Shown piece after piece: positions 1-32,427 of a stretch of 64,000 nt of DNA. Both the position numbers and the translations under genes were made by a program. The notes under the pieces were generated by a model. That model was not told where the DNA came from and made no database searches. It worked only from the letters and a program-made list of their open reading frames with translations. The DNA comes from Ashinkailepas kermadecensis (lineage: Eukaryota > Arthropoda > Thecostraca > Neolepadidae). The first letter of the stretch is position 1, and every line of letters starts with the position of its first letter. Location: positions 62,001 through 126,000 of the forward strand of contig JAOTOM010005141.1 in the NCBI GenBank assembly GCA_034440615.1. Reading direction: 5' to 3'.

Positions 1-200
1 TACGGCGTGCCCCACTACACCATTACCGCAGGGCAGCTACCACCAGGCTTTACGGCGTGCCCCACTACACCATTACCGCAGGGCACCTACCACCAGGCTT
101 TACGGTCTGCCCCACTACACCACTGCCGCGGGGCAGCTACCACCAGGCTTTAGGGTCTGCCCACTACACCACTGCCGCGGGGCATCTACCACCAGGCTGT
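1..200. repeat. 50-bp minisatellite, about 4 copies
   Basis: A unit of about 50 bp (cccactacaccattaccgca and following) is repeated about four times from the window edge, with a few substitutions between copies. It ends about 35 bp before the splice acceptor of the exon at 237, so it probably lies in the last intron of that gene. Confidence 0.85.
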
Positions 201-236
201 ACGTCACTGGCTTCATCACTGGCTTGTCGTTGCCAG

Positions 237-392
237 ATCCACGGCGACTCGCGCAGCGACTCGAGCGAGGAGGTGAGCAGCGGCGGCGAGGATAACCATC
301 CGTCCGGCTCGCGGCCGGCCGTCAACGGTGTCGCCAAGCGGCCGGTCGACGGTGGCGCCGCCGCGGGCGTGGCGGCCGGAGGCGACAACTGA
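237..392 (+). CDS. Terminal coding exon of an unidentified gene (5' part outside window)
   Basis: A pyrimidine-containing acceptor (cttgtcgttgccag) precedes an in-frame stretch of 51 codons ending in TGA at 390-392. The peptide starts IHGDSRSDSSEEVSSGGEDN and is hydrophilic, rich in Ser, Asp and Glu, then Gly and Ala, as expected of a disordered C-terminus. The base composition is GC-rich like the other exons in the window. The frame reads back into the upstream minisatellite only by accident. I do not recognise the protein. The opposite strand is also open here, but it has no matching splice sites. The exon assignment is inference from the acceptor, composition and stop. Confidence 0.45.
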   Translation: MHGDSRSDSSEEVSSGGEDNHPSGSRPAVNGVAKRPVDGGAAAGVAAGGDN

Positions 393-974
393 CGCGCGCC
401 ACCCGGACCTGCCCGCGAGATTCGCGATAAATCAAACAGGTCGTCGGTGCCAGCCGCGACCCGTCCAGTGGTGGTTGTGTTTCGCCCGGCTGGCGGGGGC
501 TGGCCGGCGCGGAGATGTTCCTCATTCTGTGCTGGATGGTCGTGACGGAGCGCTGCAGCTGGACGGAGGAGGGAGTCAAGGCCGTGACGGCATGCGAGTG
601 TGTACCGGGCTGCTATGGAGCCGGGCGGATGGCCTTTAGGCCGCCGCCACCTACAGGTTTAATGAACAATGCCATGTGAGAGGTGGCATCTAGAAACTGC
701 AATCTGCTGTGTACAAATTACTCATAATTTTGTTTTCGTTGCGATATCTACCCACCGAAATTGTCCGCCTGTGTTTTGTCGGTGTTTTGGGGACGTCACC
801 CTCGGTATCAGTGACGTCACCGGCCGGTCAGGACTGAACGCGGTGCAATGAGCCGGGTTTCGGCGCCGACGCTGGTCGGCTGGCGACACGGACGCTGGCG
901 TGCCGCCATAGGCATGCCTGTAACGATACTGTCACTCGCACACTGGCCTACGTAAAATACAGTCCGAGACTGCA
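393..974. other. Probable 3' UTR and flank; no gene seen
   Basis: GC-rich unique sequence follows the stop at 392. I see no further open exon, tRNA or clear polyadenylation signal. Confidence 0.4.
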
Positions 975-1570
975 GTACCAGAGTACATGTACTGCGGTGT
1001 ACCAGGGTGCCCGTAATATGGTGTACCAGAGTACATGTACCGTGGCGAACCAGAGTACATGTACTGTGATGTACCAGGGTGCCTGTACTGCGGTGTACCC
1101 GAGTACATGTACTGTGGTGTACCAGAGTACATGTACTGTGGTGTACCCGAATACATGTACTGTGGTGTACCAGAGTAAATGTACCGTGGTGTACCAGATT
1201 GCCTGCACCGTGGTGTACCAGGGTAAATGTACCGTGGTGTACCAGGTTGCCTGTACCATAGTGTACCAGAGTACATGTACTGTGGTGTGCCAGGGTGCCT
1301 GCACCGTGGTGTACCAGAGTACATGTACTGTGGTGTGCCAGGGTGCCTGTACTGTGGTGTACCAGGGTAAATGTACTGTGGTGTACCAGGGTGCCTGTAC
1401 TGTAATGTGCCAGGGTGCTGTGCTGTACCAGGGTGCCTGTACCGTGATGTACCAGGGTGCCTGTACTGTGGTGCACCAGGGTGCCTGTACTGTGGTGTAC
1501 CAGGGTATCTGTACTGTGGCGTACCAGGGTGCCTGTACTGCGGTGTACCAGGGTGCCTCTACTGTGGCGA
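975..1570. repeat. 24-bp minisatellite, about 25 copies
   Basis: The unit is tgtaccagagtacatgtact plus gtgg (24 bp) with many point variants. Many copies contain the perfect palindrome GTACATGTAC. All six frames are open because 24 is divisible by three, so the long reading frames here are not evidence of protein. Confidence 0.95.
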
Positions 1571-1574
1571 CATT

Positions 1575-2140
1575 GTGCCGCGCTGGTCGTGGCTGTGCTG
1601 TGCCAGTGTGTTGCGGCCAGCTCTGTGAAGCTGGCATAACTGTACGACTGCCTACATATCGATGTTTGCTTACATTCCGACTGACCCGGCTCACCGCCGA
1701 GCCACGCTTCTCGTTGTAATCTTGGTTCTGTGTGATGGACAGGTTGTGTAGAAATGCGTGTTATAATATGTTGCCACTGTCTGTCCGGGTGCCAGGTACT
1801 GATTTTAACAGCACCAGCTGTGTGTATCCTGGTGATCGTACCATGCTAGCGCCAATGGTACGATTTCTTGAGGGTGCGTGGTTTTACGTGTGTATGTGCT
1901 GGTTAATACAAGTTGTGTGAATCTGCGTGCCACCTGCCGACGCGGCCCTCTCAACGCCGGACGTCCCCGCTCAACTGCTGAGTGGTTAGTGTCCACAGAC
2001 ATGCCGTGTTGGTGTTTTTCTCTCACTAACTGGCATGTGGGACTCATTTTTCGCTGCTGTTGTCCCCACTGGGATCTCGTTTTCTTACGTGAGGTCTGCA
2101 GCGCTCTCACGCCCCTATCGGAGATCAATCGCCTTTGTTC
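1575..2140. other. No gene recognised
   Basis: Unique-looking sequence with short ORFs only. No exon with convincing splice sites was found. Confidence 0.4.
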
Positions 2141-2700
2141 CCTCCCCCACCCAACGAGGCACCACTTGTACGTGTTGGTTGGGCGGGGGAGGGGGGGGAT
2201 TGCGTGCTCCAATGATCCGGCGGACAAGTCGAATGGTGGGCTAGACTATCAGTTCCTCACTCGTCCGTCCATCCATACGCTCTCATTCCAATGGCCATCC
2301 CATCTCAACATACATGTCCTTCACCTGGCTCTTCAACACAAACTCTCCGTACTATGAGCAGGTAGGACATGTTTTTCGGTCCTGCCCGCCAGCTCAGTTG
2401 TATCGGGGTAGTCGCGCCTCCTCAGCTCGTCGCCCGGGGTTGAGGTCCCCGTCGCACGGTGCTAGTTGCGACGGGGAGCAACACGCCTCTTTGGTACCGA
2501 TATCCCGGTGGAGCGGGCGGGCCTGTAGGTCCACATACGGGTCAAGTGACAAGTCGTTTCGGGCTTGGGGCCTGGGTTTCTTCCTAGTGCCTGCCAGCCC
2601 GACCGACTGTGGTCCAGTGGTGGGCGCCGCTGCTTGTACTCTGTCGGATCTGAGCCACTCCCTCAGCGTAAGCCAAAGCTGACCCAGTGACCCAGCACGC
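2140..2700 (+). mobile_element. Fragment homologous to the leader of the LINE at 48.7-49.2 kb
   Basis: The stretch at 2350-2650 (gcaggt, then gtagtcgcgcctcctcagct, cggtgctagttgcgacgggg, cgatatcccggtggagcggg, acatacgggtcaagtgac) matches 48860-49150 almost motif for motif, with scattered substitutions. That second copy lies directly upstream of LINE ORF1. This segment is therefore best read as a solo or truncated LINE leader. No ORF1 follows it. Confidence 0.6.
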
Positions 2701-2999
2701 CCGGCTCTGTCCCCCACCCCCTCCGTCGGCTGAAGGACCCATTCACGGCTTAGGATCCTCTCAGTTCGGCCAGTCCACTCTTCAAAAGCTTGGTCCTCTC
2801 ACGCAAGGGATTCGGTCCCCTCTATCCTGTAGCCCCTGTGCGGATTCGGTCCCCTCCGTTGGCCTATAGACTCTACGCATCGGCTCTGAGCCCTCCGGGG
2901 TTCTCACACGGCTAGGGGTTCTCTCCGTCGGCGAAGGGGCCCTCTTTAGCAATCCAGGGCCTTCTCAGTCAGGCCAGAAGCTCTCTTTCAACAGCTTGG

Positions 3000-3163
3000 T
3001 TGGTTGGTTATTGGTTTTTACGACACGTCGACCATTGAGTCATGTAGCGTCGCCAATCTCTCACGCCGATTGGTCGCGGGCGAAGAGTAGCGACAGGTGA
3101 GACTCGAACCCACAACCTTTCGATTGTGAGACGAGCATCTTACCCCTAGACCACTCGTCCCCC
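3000..3163 (-). mobile_element. Val-headed tRNA-derived SINE, full length, with target-site duplication
   Basis: On the minus strand the element starts GGGGGACGAGTGGTCTAGGGGT, has a B box in GGTTCGAGTCTCACC, a central CGACCAATCGGCGTGAGAG motif, and ends in a GTCGTAAAAACCAATAACC tail. It is flanked by the same 14 bases, tttcaacagcttgg, at 2986-2999 and 3164-3177. This is a perfect target-site duplication and shows insertion by retroposition. Confidence 0.9.
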
Positions 3164-3249
3164 TTTCAACAGCTTGGGGCCCTCCATCAGGCCAGGGGCC
3201 CTTGTACGGCTTGAGCCCCAACCGTGAGCCAAAGGGCTGAGGCCCGAGG

Positions 3250-3920
3250 TCAACTTGTAGACGAGTCCGTTTTGCCTGGCAGTGATAGTCTAGCTTTTCC
3301 TCAGTTGCACGATACTTCTTTCGCACGTTCAATGACTTCTTTCTCCCATCCAAGAGCCGTTCTTGAAAACCACCGTGATTCGAGCTCATATATTGAGCGA
3401 TTAAATGACAATCATACGGTGACAAATAGTTAGCTATTTCAAGAAATTAGTGTTGTTGTTATTGGGGTTTAGAGGCGCATCAACTGCCTAGGTTATATAG
3501 CGCCCATCAAGAAATTAGTGATACGAACGGTGACAAGGGCACAGCCGCCGACACTCGCGTACGTCCGCTCGTCACCGCAGTCGAGAGCCGTACGGCCGGC
3601 ACGCCGTACGCTCGAACGGCCGGGCAACGTCGCTTCCGACCGGCACCCGTGTCCAAGCAGTTGCATCACGTGGCATCACGGTAACACAGGGGCCACTGGC
3701 AGTCTCGGCCGGCCGGCCGGCCTCTCGGCGGCCCGTCGTGTCTAAACAGCGCAGGTCGACACGTGTCCCGTGCGGACGGTTTCCGACCGGACCCGTCGGG
3801 TCCCAAGACTTGAGTCGGTACACATGAGTCAAATGCATTGAAATGAGGGGGTCCGAACCTAACTTTGTTACATTCTCCAGCAACTAGAAAACAGCAACTC
3901 CGTCGTCTGTGGCCCTCTGG
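3250..3920. other. No gene recognised
   Basis: Contains a TTGTTGTTATTGGGGTTTAG-type repeat fragment at about 3447-3510 and a CpG-rich stretch at 3530-3780. No supported exon was seen. Confidence 0.35.
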
Positions 3921-4269
3921 CGACTCAGGACTTTCCCCATTCTTAAACGCTTGGGCTCCTCCATAAGGTCAGGGGCTCTTTCTTCGGCTTTGGTCTGCTG
4001 TCACCCCAGTAGCACTTCATATTGGCTCAGGGCCCACTTAGTCAGCCCTAGTCCTTCCAGCGGCCCGGAGCCCCTCCGTCGATCTAGAAGCCCTTCACGT
4101 TAGTTTAGATAAGGGTCCTTAAACATCTACCCGAGGGCACTTTCCGTTGACTTGGGGTCCTCTTCAGGTCAAGGAACCTTTCAGTCAGCCTGGGGTTCCT
4201 TCAGCCCCAGGGGCCCTCAATGCGGTCGCCTGGAGGATCCCCTCAGACACTTCAGGGGCTGCCTCCTTC

Positions 4270-5500
4270 GCCCCTCCCCCCTTGGCTAGCGTCACCGATC
4301 TCGCGATAGCACGGATTGCTTCCCCCTCTAAGCCGAATAAACGTCATGGGAAGATTGCACTGCGACAACATGAATGCGTCGTCTCAAACGCGTTAATCAC
4401 AGCAGTCATGAGCGTGCCCGCGCAGCTTTACTATTGTAATGCACAAAAGCAGGTTAAAACAAGTTCGAGCTTCATACTGTTAAACTCACTTCTAGAGCTG
4501 TGACGAAAAAACACCATAAGTTTCGTCCATGAGCGATTAAATAACAAATTTATTTCTTCTCGTTATTGTATTGCGCAACACCACGACAAACCCAAGTGGA
4601 CCACAGTCGAAGTTCAGCTGTCAGTGGTACGCTGGCGGAATATATATATATAAATCAAGGTTTTTCAATGGCGGCAAAATGCGCTTGCTGTGCCATACTA
4701 AACTGCCGAGCTAAAGCGACATTTTAAGGCGAACAATGTGGATACTAATGGGCAATAAACCCATTTACACAGCTGAATGAGAGTTGTAAATATTATAAAC
4801 TACAATGTTCTATTGAAATAACACCATCCAACATGCCACATTAAACTCACTAACGACTAGGACTAATGTTGGCGACATGACAGTTCCCCCAGCTAAGATG
4901 GAAGTCATGAATTGCACTAAGTTCCAACAGGTGAGTAACCTCAAACCAATGACGCGGGAATCCGAAGAGAAGTGCATGGAGAAAATCATCTCCAAAATTG
5001 CTCTTTCCCCTAAATTTTTGGACAGCTCCGCCAATGTCACTGGACGCCCATCGCCCATCTCGAAACGGAACCTGCCCGTTGCCCAGCCACAACAAATAAA
5101 TAATATGCGGCAAATAAATGATGCGCTGCGCCATCGTGGTGCCGTGCCCCAACCCACTCAGTAGCCGCCCATAACACGGCAGCCGGCGCCAGCTGGCCTT
5201 CCGCCAACGGCCAGCCTGAGTCGGGCCGCCGCAGCCGGACATCGCTACGTGCATGCTGAGAGGCGGCCGGCAGTGAGAAGCGCTCGACTCCGGCTACCCA
5301 AGATACTGCGTACCACTTGACATGCAAAATATCAACCGTAAAATTTGGATCATATGCGGCTCCAAGAGTTCTCACGAGGAGGGTGCCCGGCCAGAAATTT
5401 GACTGGGATGAACGTCTCTTGCTTGGGAAGCTTGGATAAACATAGTTTAATTTGCGCTAGCCCAAGAGCACTCACAGGTGTTTTGGGCTTCGCCGGGCAA
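4270..5500. other. No gene firmly supported; one 95-codon ORF at 4877-5164
   Basis: The plus-strand ORF at 4877-5164 (begins MTVPPAKMEVMNCTKFQQ) has varied composition and no repeats, so it could be an exon or a decayed element ORF. I do not recognise it and cannot find flanking signals that decide. The rest is AT-richer noncoding sequence. Confidence 0.3.
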
Positions 5501-5504
5501 ACCA

Positions 5505-5690
5505 GAGGACCGCGGGCGGTTGGGGATCGCGGGTGGCTGGGGAACGCGGGCGGCTGGGGACCGCGGGCGGCTGGGGATCGCGGGTGGCTGGGGACCGCGG
5601 CGGCTGGGGACCGCGGGCGGCTGGGGACCGCGGGCGGCTTGGGATCGCGAGCGGCTAAAGACCGCGGGCGGCTGGGGACCGCGGACGGCT
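5505..5690. repeat. 17-bp minisatellite, about 10 copies
   Basis: The unit is ctggggaccgcgggcgg (17 bp) with A/C/T variants at one position. Strongly G-rich on the plus strand. Confidence 0.9.
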
Positions 5691-5699
5691 ATGCTTCCA

Positions 5700-6420
5700 G
5701 TCTAGTCAGTCTCATCGTTATGCAATGGTGCCGGGTGGCAGCGGTGTGGGCACACTGGTGGCAGTGACAGTCACATTTGTACCGAGACGCCGACACACCG
5801 GCTAAATACCACCTCCAGGCAGCATAACATGGCGGAAAACAACATGGCCAGATCCCACATACGACCAATTGTACAGAAAACTGGGCGACAAAAATATCAC
5901 ACATACATGACAAGTCAACGGAAGGGTACAAAATCGATCTGATGTTGTCGCACCTTTGCTATTTTAGCTGCGAAATTATCAATTCAAATCATAAATTTAC
6001 GTCCTTCACCGGAAATTGTTATTTTCCGTACATGATAGAAGCGTTGTGGGCAATTTCTACGGGATTGCCCAAGGTGATCCAATATTTTCATCCCAGTGTG
6101 CCAACCTCAAGATTTGTTTCACCCTGCGCTATTTACGAGCAACGTGCCCTTTTCATATGCAACGTTAATGAAAGTGATTGTAAGATCGTGCTCCGCACAA
6201 TTCAAATGACATTGGTACATATTACAAAATGTCGACGACAGACCTATATACAATACACGGTTAAAATGTAACCGTAAAGGCCAAATACCCCCTAATAAAG
6301 AAAATATAAAGAATCGATCGCCTGTAAATACCCTGATCCACTACAGCATATTCCACAAGAAGGTCTGCAGGCTTAATACCGGTCATTCTGATCATAGAGA
6401 TCAGTCCCAACAGAGGGTTC
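5700..6420. other. No gene seen
   Basis: AT-rich intergenic sequence between the 17-bp and 36-bp arrays, with short ORFs only. Confidence 0.4.
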
Positions 6421-6425
6421 ATGAC

Positions 6426-7066
6426 ACGAGACGTGGCCAGGCCGCGTCACCAGTCGGATGGTGGTCCACATGCCAGGCCGCGTCACCAGTCGGATGGTGG
6501 TCCACATGGCAGGCCGCGTCACCAGTCGGATGGTGGTCCACATGGCAGGCCGCGTCACCAGTCGGATGGTGGTCCACATGGCAGGCCGCGTCACCAGTCG
6601 GATGGTGGTCCACATGGCAGGCCGCGTCACCAGTCGGATGGTGGTCCACATGGCAGGCCGCGTCACCAGTCGGATGGTGGTCCACATGGCAGGCCGCGTC
6701 ACCAGTCGGATGGTGGTCCACATGGCAGGCCGCGTCACCAGTCGGATGGTGATCCACATGACAGGCCGCGTCACCAGTCGGATGGTGGTCCACATGGCAG
6801 GCCGCGTCGCCAGTCGGATGGTGGTCCACATGGCAGGCCGCGTCACCAGTCGGATGGTGGTCCACATGGCAGGCCGCGTCACCAGTCGGATGGTGATCTA
6901 CATGGCAGGCCGCGTCACCAGTCGGATGGTGATCCACATGGCAGGCCGCGTCACCAGTCGGATGGTGATCTACATGGCAGGCCGCGTCACCAGTCGGATG
7001 GTGATCCACATGGCAGGCCGCGTCACCAGTCGGATGGTGGCCCACATGGCAGGCCGCGTCACCGGC
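6426..7066. repeat. 36-bp minisatellite, about 17.7 copies, in the 3' flank/UTR of the CCDC177-like gene
   Basis: The unit is caggccgcgtcaccagtcgg followed by atggtggtccacatgg (36 bp). Most copies are identical; later copies carry gtgatcc/gtgatct variants. It starts 58 bp after the stop codon of the minus-strand gene and so may be transcribed in its 3' UTR. Several frames are open on both strands because 36 is divisible by three. There are no spacers, so it is not a CRISPR array. Confidence 0.95.
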
Positions 7067-7123
7067 AACACACGGCGCCTGTGACAGCCAGTGCCGGCGC
7101 CCACACGGGCCGCTACCGGCCAC

Positions 7124-27719
<20,596 letters not shown>

Positions 27720-28139
27720 CTGGAGAAAGGTCAGGATGTAATAGGTTTTATATTATATATTCACCACCAATCACGGAAACTAACTCGTCAATGATATCAA
27801 TGTGACACTATGAATAGACAATATGCATCACCTAGCACAGCTGCTACGACCAAGCGGTCTCCCTGCTAAATATTGCATTTATTTTACGCTGATTACCTAT
27901 ATGATATACAGGAACCATAACCATCTTGGGGGGATGGAGGACCAGCATACGGCCATTACGGACATTAGACGAGAGATGGTAAGGCGGTGTATGGAGCTTG
28001 CATGCTGCACGTACATGACTGGGTGCCATACTGCGATAGGAAACGTGTCGACGACAACTGCGTTCTTTTGGCAGCCCTGAAGATATGAGCTTAATGCATC
28101 CAATTTTTGCAACAGCACCGGAATTTCAAAGAAATGCAC

Positions 28140-29065
28140 CATCTATTTTGACAATTTGGCAGTGTATTCAAGGATATAAATATATATTGGTACCTAAGTT
28201 ATACCTAATATATTGGTACCTAAATTAAGGATAATGATTGCAATGCCATGGGATCAGCAGATCACATTGTTTAACACACCACATCATAGATAATATCTGC
28301 ATTTGCAATTGTTTTAGGAGATACTTGTGTAATCATCTGAAATGGTGAACATAAGCATCTACTTATCCACAAAATACTCTTAGGAACAAGTCATGGAGAC
28401 TTCATAAGCACACATGGACAAGTATGATGTCGATATGTCTTTGGAAAGGATGTCTATTCAGTACTCATAGAGTGGTATATTCCACCCTATTTTACATATG
28501 AATTATCACTGGGTAGAGGAGTTAAAAAAGCTAAATTGCCCCTGTGGCTCTTATTAAGTTGTAATACTTACAACTTTATGACTTTATGACAGTGTTAAAA
28601 TAATGTTTTGTTTGTTTAATGTGAGATATCAAAGTGAGTACAGTAGGATATCAAAATCTGGCATAAAAGCATGCCAGTAAAAATATTGTTCCTGTCCTGA
28701 AATATCAATTTTGAGCCAATCGTGTACTCACAGGTGCATGTTTTTTGCTCAATTCAGGAGACTTTGAATATAGGGATACATATATTAATAATAATGATCA
28801 CAATATCATGGTATCAACAGATGGCATTGTCTAACAGACCATAGCATACTAATCTATGTACCTGAAATTGTGTTACTAGATGCTTGTGTGTCACAATCTG
28901 TAATGATGAGCATAATCATGATATTATACACAATATACACATAGAAACAAGTTGTGGAGACTTCATAGGGACACATCAACATGCATGATGTCAATACTTC
29001 CTTGGAAAGAATGCCTATTCAGTGCTTATAGTGGTACATTCCACCCTATTTTGCAAATAATTTAG
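28140..29065. repeat. Diverged tandem duplication, about 300 bp per copy, 560 bp apart
   Basis: 28236-28510 (caatgccatgggatcagcag, cacattgtttaacacacca, ggagacttcataagcacaca, attccaccctattttac) and 28799-29060 (caatatcatggtatcaacag, cattgtctaacagacca, ggagacttcatagggacaca, attccaccctattttgc) share the same motifs in the same order. Old, AT-rich, noncoding. Confidence 0.7.
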
Positions 29066-29159
29066 GTGGTGTGTAAAGAACATGCGACACTCCATCGGAG
29101 ATCGTCGAGGAAATGAACATCTCAGTCAGCATGCTCTACATCGCATACCTGGCCCAGGC

Positions 29160-29245
29160 TGTGCTGATGATTGGTGCAGTTGGTTAAGGCGTCCGCTTTC
29201 CGTACAGTCACGGGTTCGAATCTCGGTGCCATCACTTTTTTTAAC
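29160..29245 (+). other. tRNA-like sequence with Pol III terminator (pseudogene or SINE head)
   Basis: Has an A-box-like TGGTGCAGTTGG, a B box GGTTCGAATCTCGG and a following run of seven T. The T-arm and acceptor do not pair well, and no clean anticodon arm can be folded by eye. I therefore call it a tRNA-derived relic rather than a functional tRNA. Confidence 0.45.
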
Positions 29246-29629
29246 AGATCACAAATCGTTAGCAGTCAGGGCCATTGGTTAATGTTGCACTTTAGATTAC
29301 TTTACACTATATGAGTTGCTTCATGTAATAATATTTGCCCATGAAAGTAAAGAGGGAAATACTTCATTAAAGCCCACTCGTGCAGTGAATGTCCAATTGG
29401 ACCATTTGGAATTGTCATTGTGGAACTTTGTCTTTGGAAGGAAACATTGCATCCATATCCAGTTCAAGTTGTTTACTTCAATGGCCCGGTTCTGTACGCA
29501 CCACATTCCGTTACATTTTGAGTGCAAGCAACGCTACCGTAGGAAGTGCAGAAGATACCGGTCAACATGCCTCTCACATAACGTTCACCGGCGGGGGGGA
29601 GTTCGGGCACCTAAGATCGGAAACTAGAA

Positions 29630-29745
29630 GCACAAAATTTGGAGGAATTACAGCTGTAGTGAACTCGCTGCAGTATACATTTCATGACCCCAGGTCAATG
29701 TCTTCAGGGTCAAATGAGGTCACAATCGGCCTCCACTCCACCACA
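29630..29745. repeat. Dispersed repeat related to 56420-56500
   Basis: acaaaatttggaggaattac ... tagtgaactc ... ttcatgacc ... ggtcaaatgaggtcacaatc resembles acgaaattcgcaggg ... tagtgaactc ... ttaatgacctt ... ggtcaaatgaggtcacattt at 56420-56500. Confidence 0.5.
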
Positions 29746-30329
29746 GCCGGCACTGCCATACGTACAGAAAATATGCACGTTCCACTGCCGAACGGTAGGT
29801 AGAACCGTTCATACGTACGCTCACTACGTACGCTGGTACAGACCATGCATGCTGTCATTACGGTCGGTAGTACGGACCCATCGTGCGATCGTTACGGCCA
29901 GCAAATAATGTATGACCTCTTTATGACATCCTCCTGAAGAGGGCAAGCATAAAGCAGACATAAAAATCATCTAGCTCAGAATGTCAGGCAGTGCAATCAC
30001 CTGTGTAACCTAGAGAACAATATGTAGGTATACCCAGCTTGCCTGGGGCAAAGCCAGAGGTGAAACAGGTTGGTCATGATGGATCCTAAACATGATGGAA
30101 GAATTGCTTTGCTCATGGTGTATATTTGTATATTTTCTACAAATATTCAAGACAAGTCACTTTCTCCTCATTTGTGTTCAGTCTCCATCATATATTTTCA
30201 TCCCGAACAACTACAAACAAACAAGATCTGCAGAGAAACATATGTGAGTTCACTACAGGTTTATTCTATCCTCGAAATGTTGTTCCTAATTCCAGACGTC
30301 TCATCTTAGTGGAGCCGACTCCACCAAAG

Positions 30330-30480
30330 CCTTGATAGGTAGGTACCTAGGTACCTACCTACCTACCCAGGTACCTAGCTAGTATCTAACTGCCCAGAAA
30401 GCCCTACCTATCTAGGTAGGTAAGACCGAGGTAGGCCTAAATAGGTATGTAGGTGCATACCTCATGAAATAGCCTTGGGT
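30330..30480. repeat. GGTA/TACC simple repeat with many palindromes
   Basis: Runs of taggtaggtacctaggtacc and its complement form overlapping palindromes. Confidence 0.8.
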
Positions 30481-31479
30481 GCATAGGTACTTACCCGCGC
30501 ACCACATCATCATCGAGGTGCTGAAGCAAACTGCCAATATCAATTCAAACATCAATATTCATAGGCATGATATCGAATCAAACACATAACACGGCGGTCG
30601 GAACCAGACGCCAAACATGAATACATACTGTTTTGTGCCCAAGCATGCCCTACATAAAGTCAGGGACATAAACATTACGGTCTTGAACATTAACTATTCC
30701 GAGACTTATAAACACACCTGATTTCTTCTTTCTTCTTGATTTCAAATGTTTCTTAACCAATCTAAAAGCAATACGTCGCTTGGTTTGAAGGTGTTGCTTG
30801 GCAACAACCTGGCATGTTACAAAGTCGGAAATATTTATGGTGCTAATACATTTGCTGTGCCTTTCAATATTTTCCCTCTCATGTGGTTTAATGCATTTTA
30901 TTTTATAAATACTTAGTTTTTTTAATTACTTCTATAATTTGTTAAGTTGAAAGAAAAGATCTTCCTGTTTTTGTAATTTGTATATGTGCCCTACAACACC
31001 ACACATACTTACGTGTGTGAGACATATGCGACAGCGGCTTGCGAAATTCGCGTTGCAGTTACCCAAGGGCCTTGAGTTACCCCAAGTTACCCTGTGTTTT
31101 ATCTGGACTTGTATGGCGTGGAAGGTACTCCTCTGCGTATGATTTGATAGGGTCATTGTCGGAATTTTTCCTGAGGTAAGATAAAATAAGGGTTCATACG
31201 TTTTCTCATTCGCTGTGGTTAAACACCATACATATTGTGTGTAACACCAGATGTTATTCGCCATTCGTATGGTGTTCAACTGCGCGGGTTATGCACCATA
31301 CACAAGGCTATGGGTTTTGCCGTTCTGTTCCAAACAATGGAATCTGATTCATGTGAATCCTTGGCCAATGCTAACTATTGAGTGACATTGCTGATGGTCT
31401 GGTGTTACATTGCATTATATACCGATTAGATATATACCTAGGTAGGATCTACCTGAATGCCTATATAATGAATTGATTC

Positions 31480-31615
31480 CAAAGGTCCCGGTTCAACACT
31501 CACCACTCAGGACACTTCCCGTTCCAGTGGCCCGCTGTCAAAACAGTGGGCGGCACCATTAGCTGTGATCGTGCAAAAAGTGTCTTGAGAACCACCCAAT
31601 AAACAAGCAAACAAA
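31480..31615 (+). mobile_element. SINE family 3, fragment
   Basis: ccaaaggtcccggttcaaca ctcaccactcaggacacttc ... gagaaccacccaataaacaa parallels 57335-57475 along its whole length. A B-box-like GGTCCCGGTTCAACACTC suggests tRNA ancestry. The head is incomplete here. Confidence 0.6.
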
Positions 31616-31619
31616 CCTA

Positions 31620-31763
31620 TATAATGAAAGGCACATACCTAGCCATGTATATATATATGTATGTATTTAGGTATGTATGTATATGTATATATATATTTGT
31701 ATATATATATATGTATATAGGTATGTATGTGTATATATGTATATAGGTATATATGTAGATTTC

Positions 31764-31799
<36 letters not shown>

Positions 31800-31839
31800 C
31801 ATATATACATGTATGTATATATGTATGTATGTAGATATA

Positions 31840-31888
<49 letters not shown>

Positions 31889-31893
31889 ATATA
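31620..31893. repeat. TATG/AT microsatellite
   Basis: Imperfect tatatgtatg runs; the YIYI open frames are artefacts. Confidence 0.95.
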
Positions 31894-31894
31894 T

Positions 31895-32427
31895 TATGAA
31901 GGTGACCAAGGTGATAGGACCACTTATTTTCTGTGCAAATGCTTACCTTTTAGGTTGTGAGCAAAACAATGCTAAAAAGGGGCTTTGAGTTACGTAACAT
32001 AGCATGAAAAGAAATGTTAAAAAATATGATAGAATGCAACATAACCTAACCTAACCTAGCCTAACCTACTTCTGGAGAAACAAAAATCAAAATCAAAATT
32101 GGAAAAATTTAGAGCAATTTATTTCCTGAAATTCTCAAAATTAAAAAAGAAACCTAACCTGACCTAAGCTGTCTGTCAAGAAAAAATATATCCTTTTTTG
32201 GGGATTTTTTGTGAAAAACAAACTTTTTTGTATTATTGTGCTTTCAGGTGGTAACATGAAATGTGTTTACATGCATTTGCCTCCATGAAGTAAACAAATG
32301 GGTTATGTTTGGTTAGGTTAGGTTTGTTTAGGTTTTTTAAGGTGGAAATATTTTGCTTTCTTTTTTAAGTCACAATTTTTTATTTGCACAGAACATAAGT
32401 TGTCCCATCATCTTAGTCACCTTCATA
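31895..32427. mobile_element. 533-bp MITE-like element with long diverged terminal inverted repeats
   Basis: The left end tatgaaggtgaccaaggtga taggaccacttattttctgt gcaaat matches the reverse complement of the right end (tatgaaggtgactaagatga tgggacaacttatgttctgt gcaaat) with few differences. The inner aacctaacctaaccta tract is mirrored by ggttaggttaggtt near 32310. No transposase ORF. A second, truncated copy lies at 60829-61085. Confidence 0.8.

Larger units (their letters stand above)
2740..4260. repeat. Degenerate ~28-bp minisatellite, interrupted
   Basis: Decayed copies of a GGGGCCCTC-rich motif (cttggggccctccatcaggc and relatives) occur at about 2720-2999, 3165-3240 and 3940-4260. A SINE at 3000-3163 and an unrelated 0.7-kb stretch interrupt them. 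Copies are too diverged to set an exact period. Confidence 0.5.

Noticed and set aside
6426..7066. CRISPR array
   Set aside because: The 36-bp period fits superficially, but there are no unique spacers between repeats, no cas genes, and the genome is animal.
30126..30335. Small ORFs around 30.1 kb as genes
   Set aside because: Short, AT-rich, overlapping in two frames, with no conserved motif seen.
32040..32075. Telomeric repeat (AACCT/TTAGG type)
   Set aside because: The aacctaaccta tract is short, imperfect and part of a TIR element mirrored at 32310; no long array or chromosome end context.
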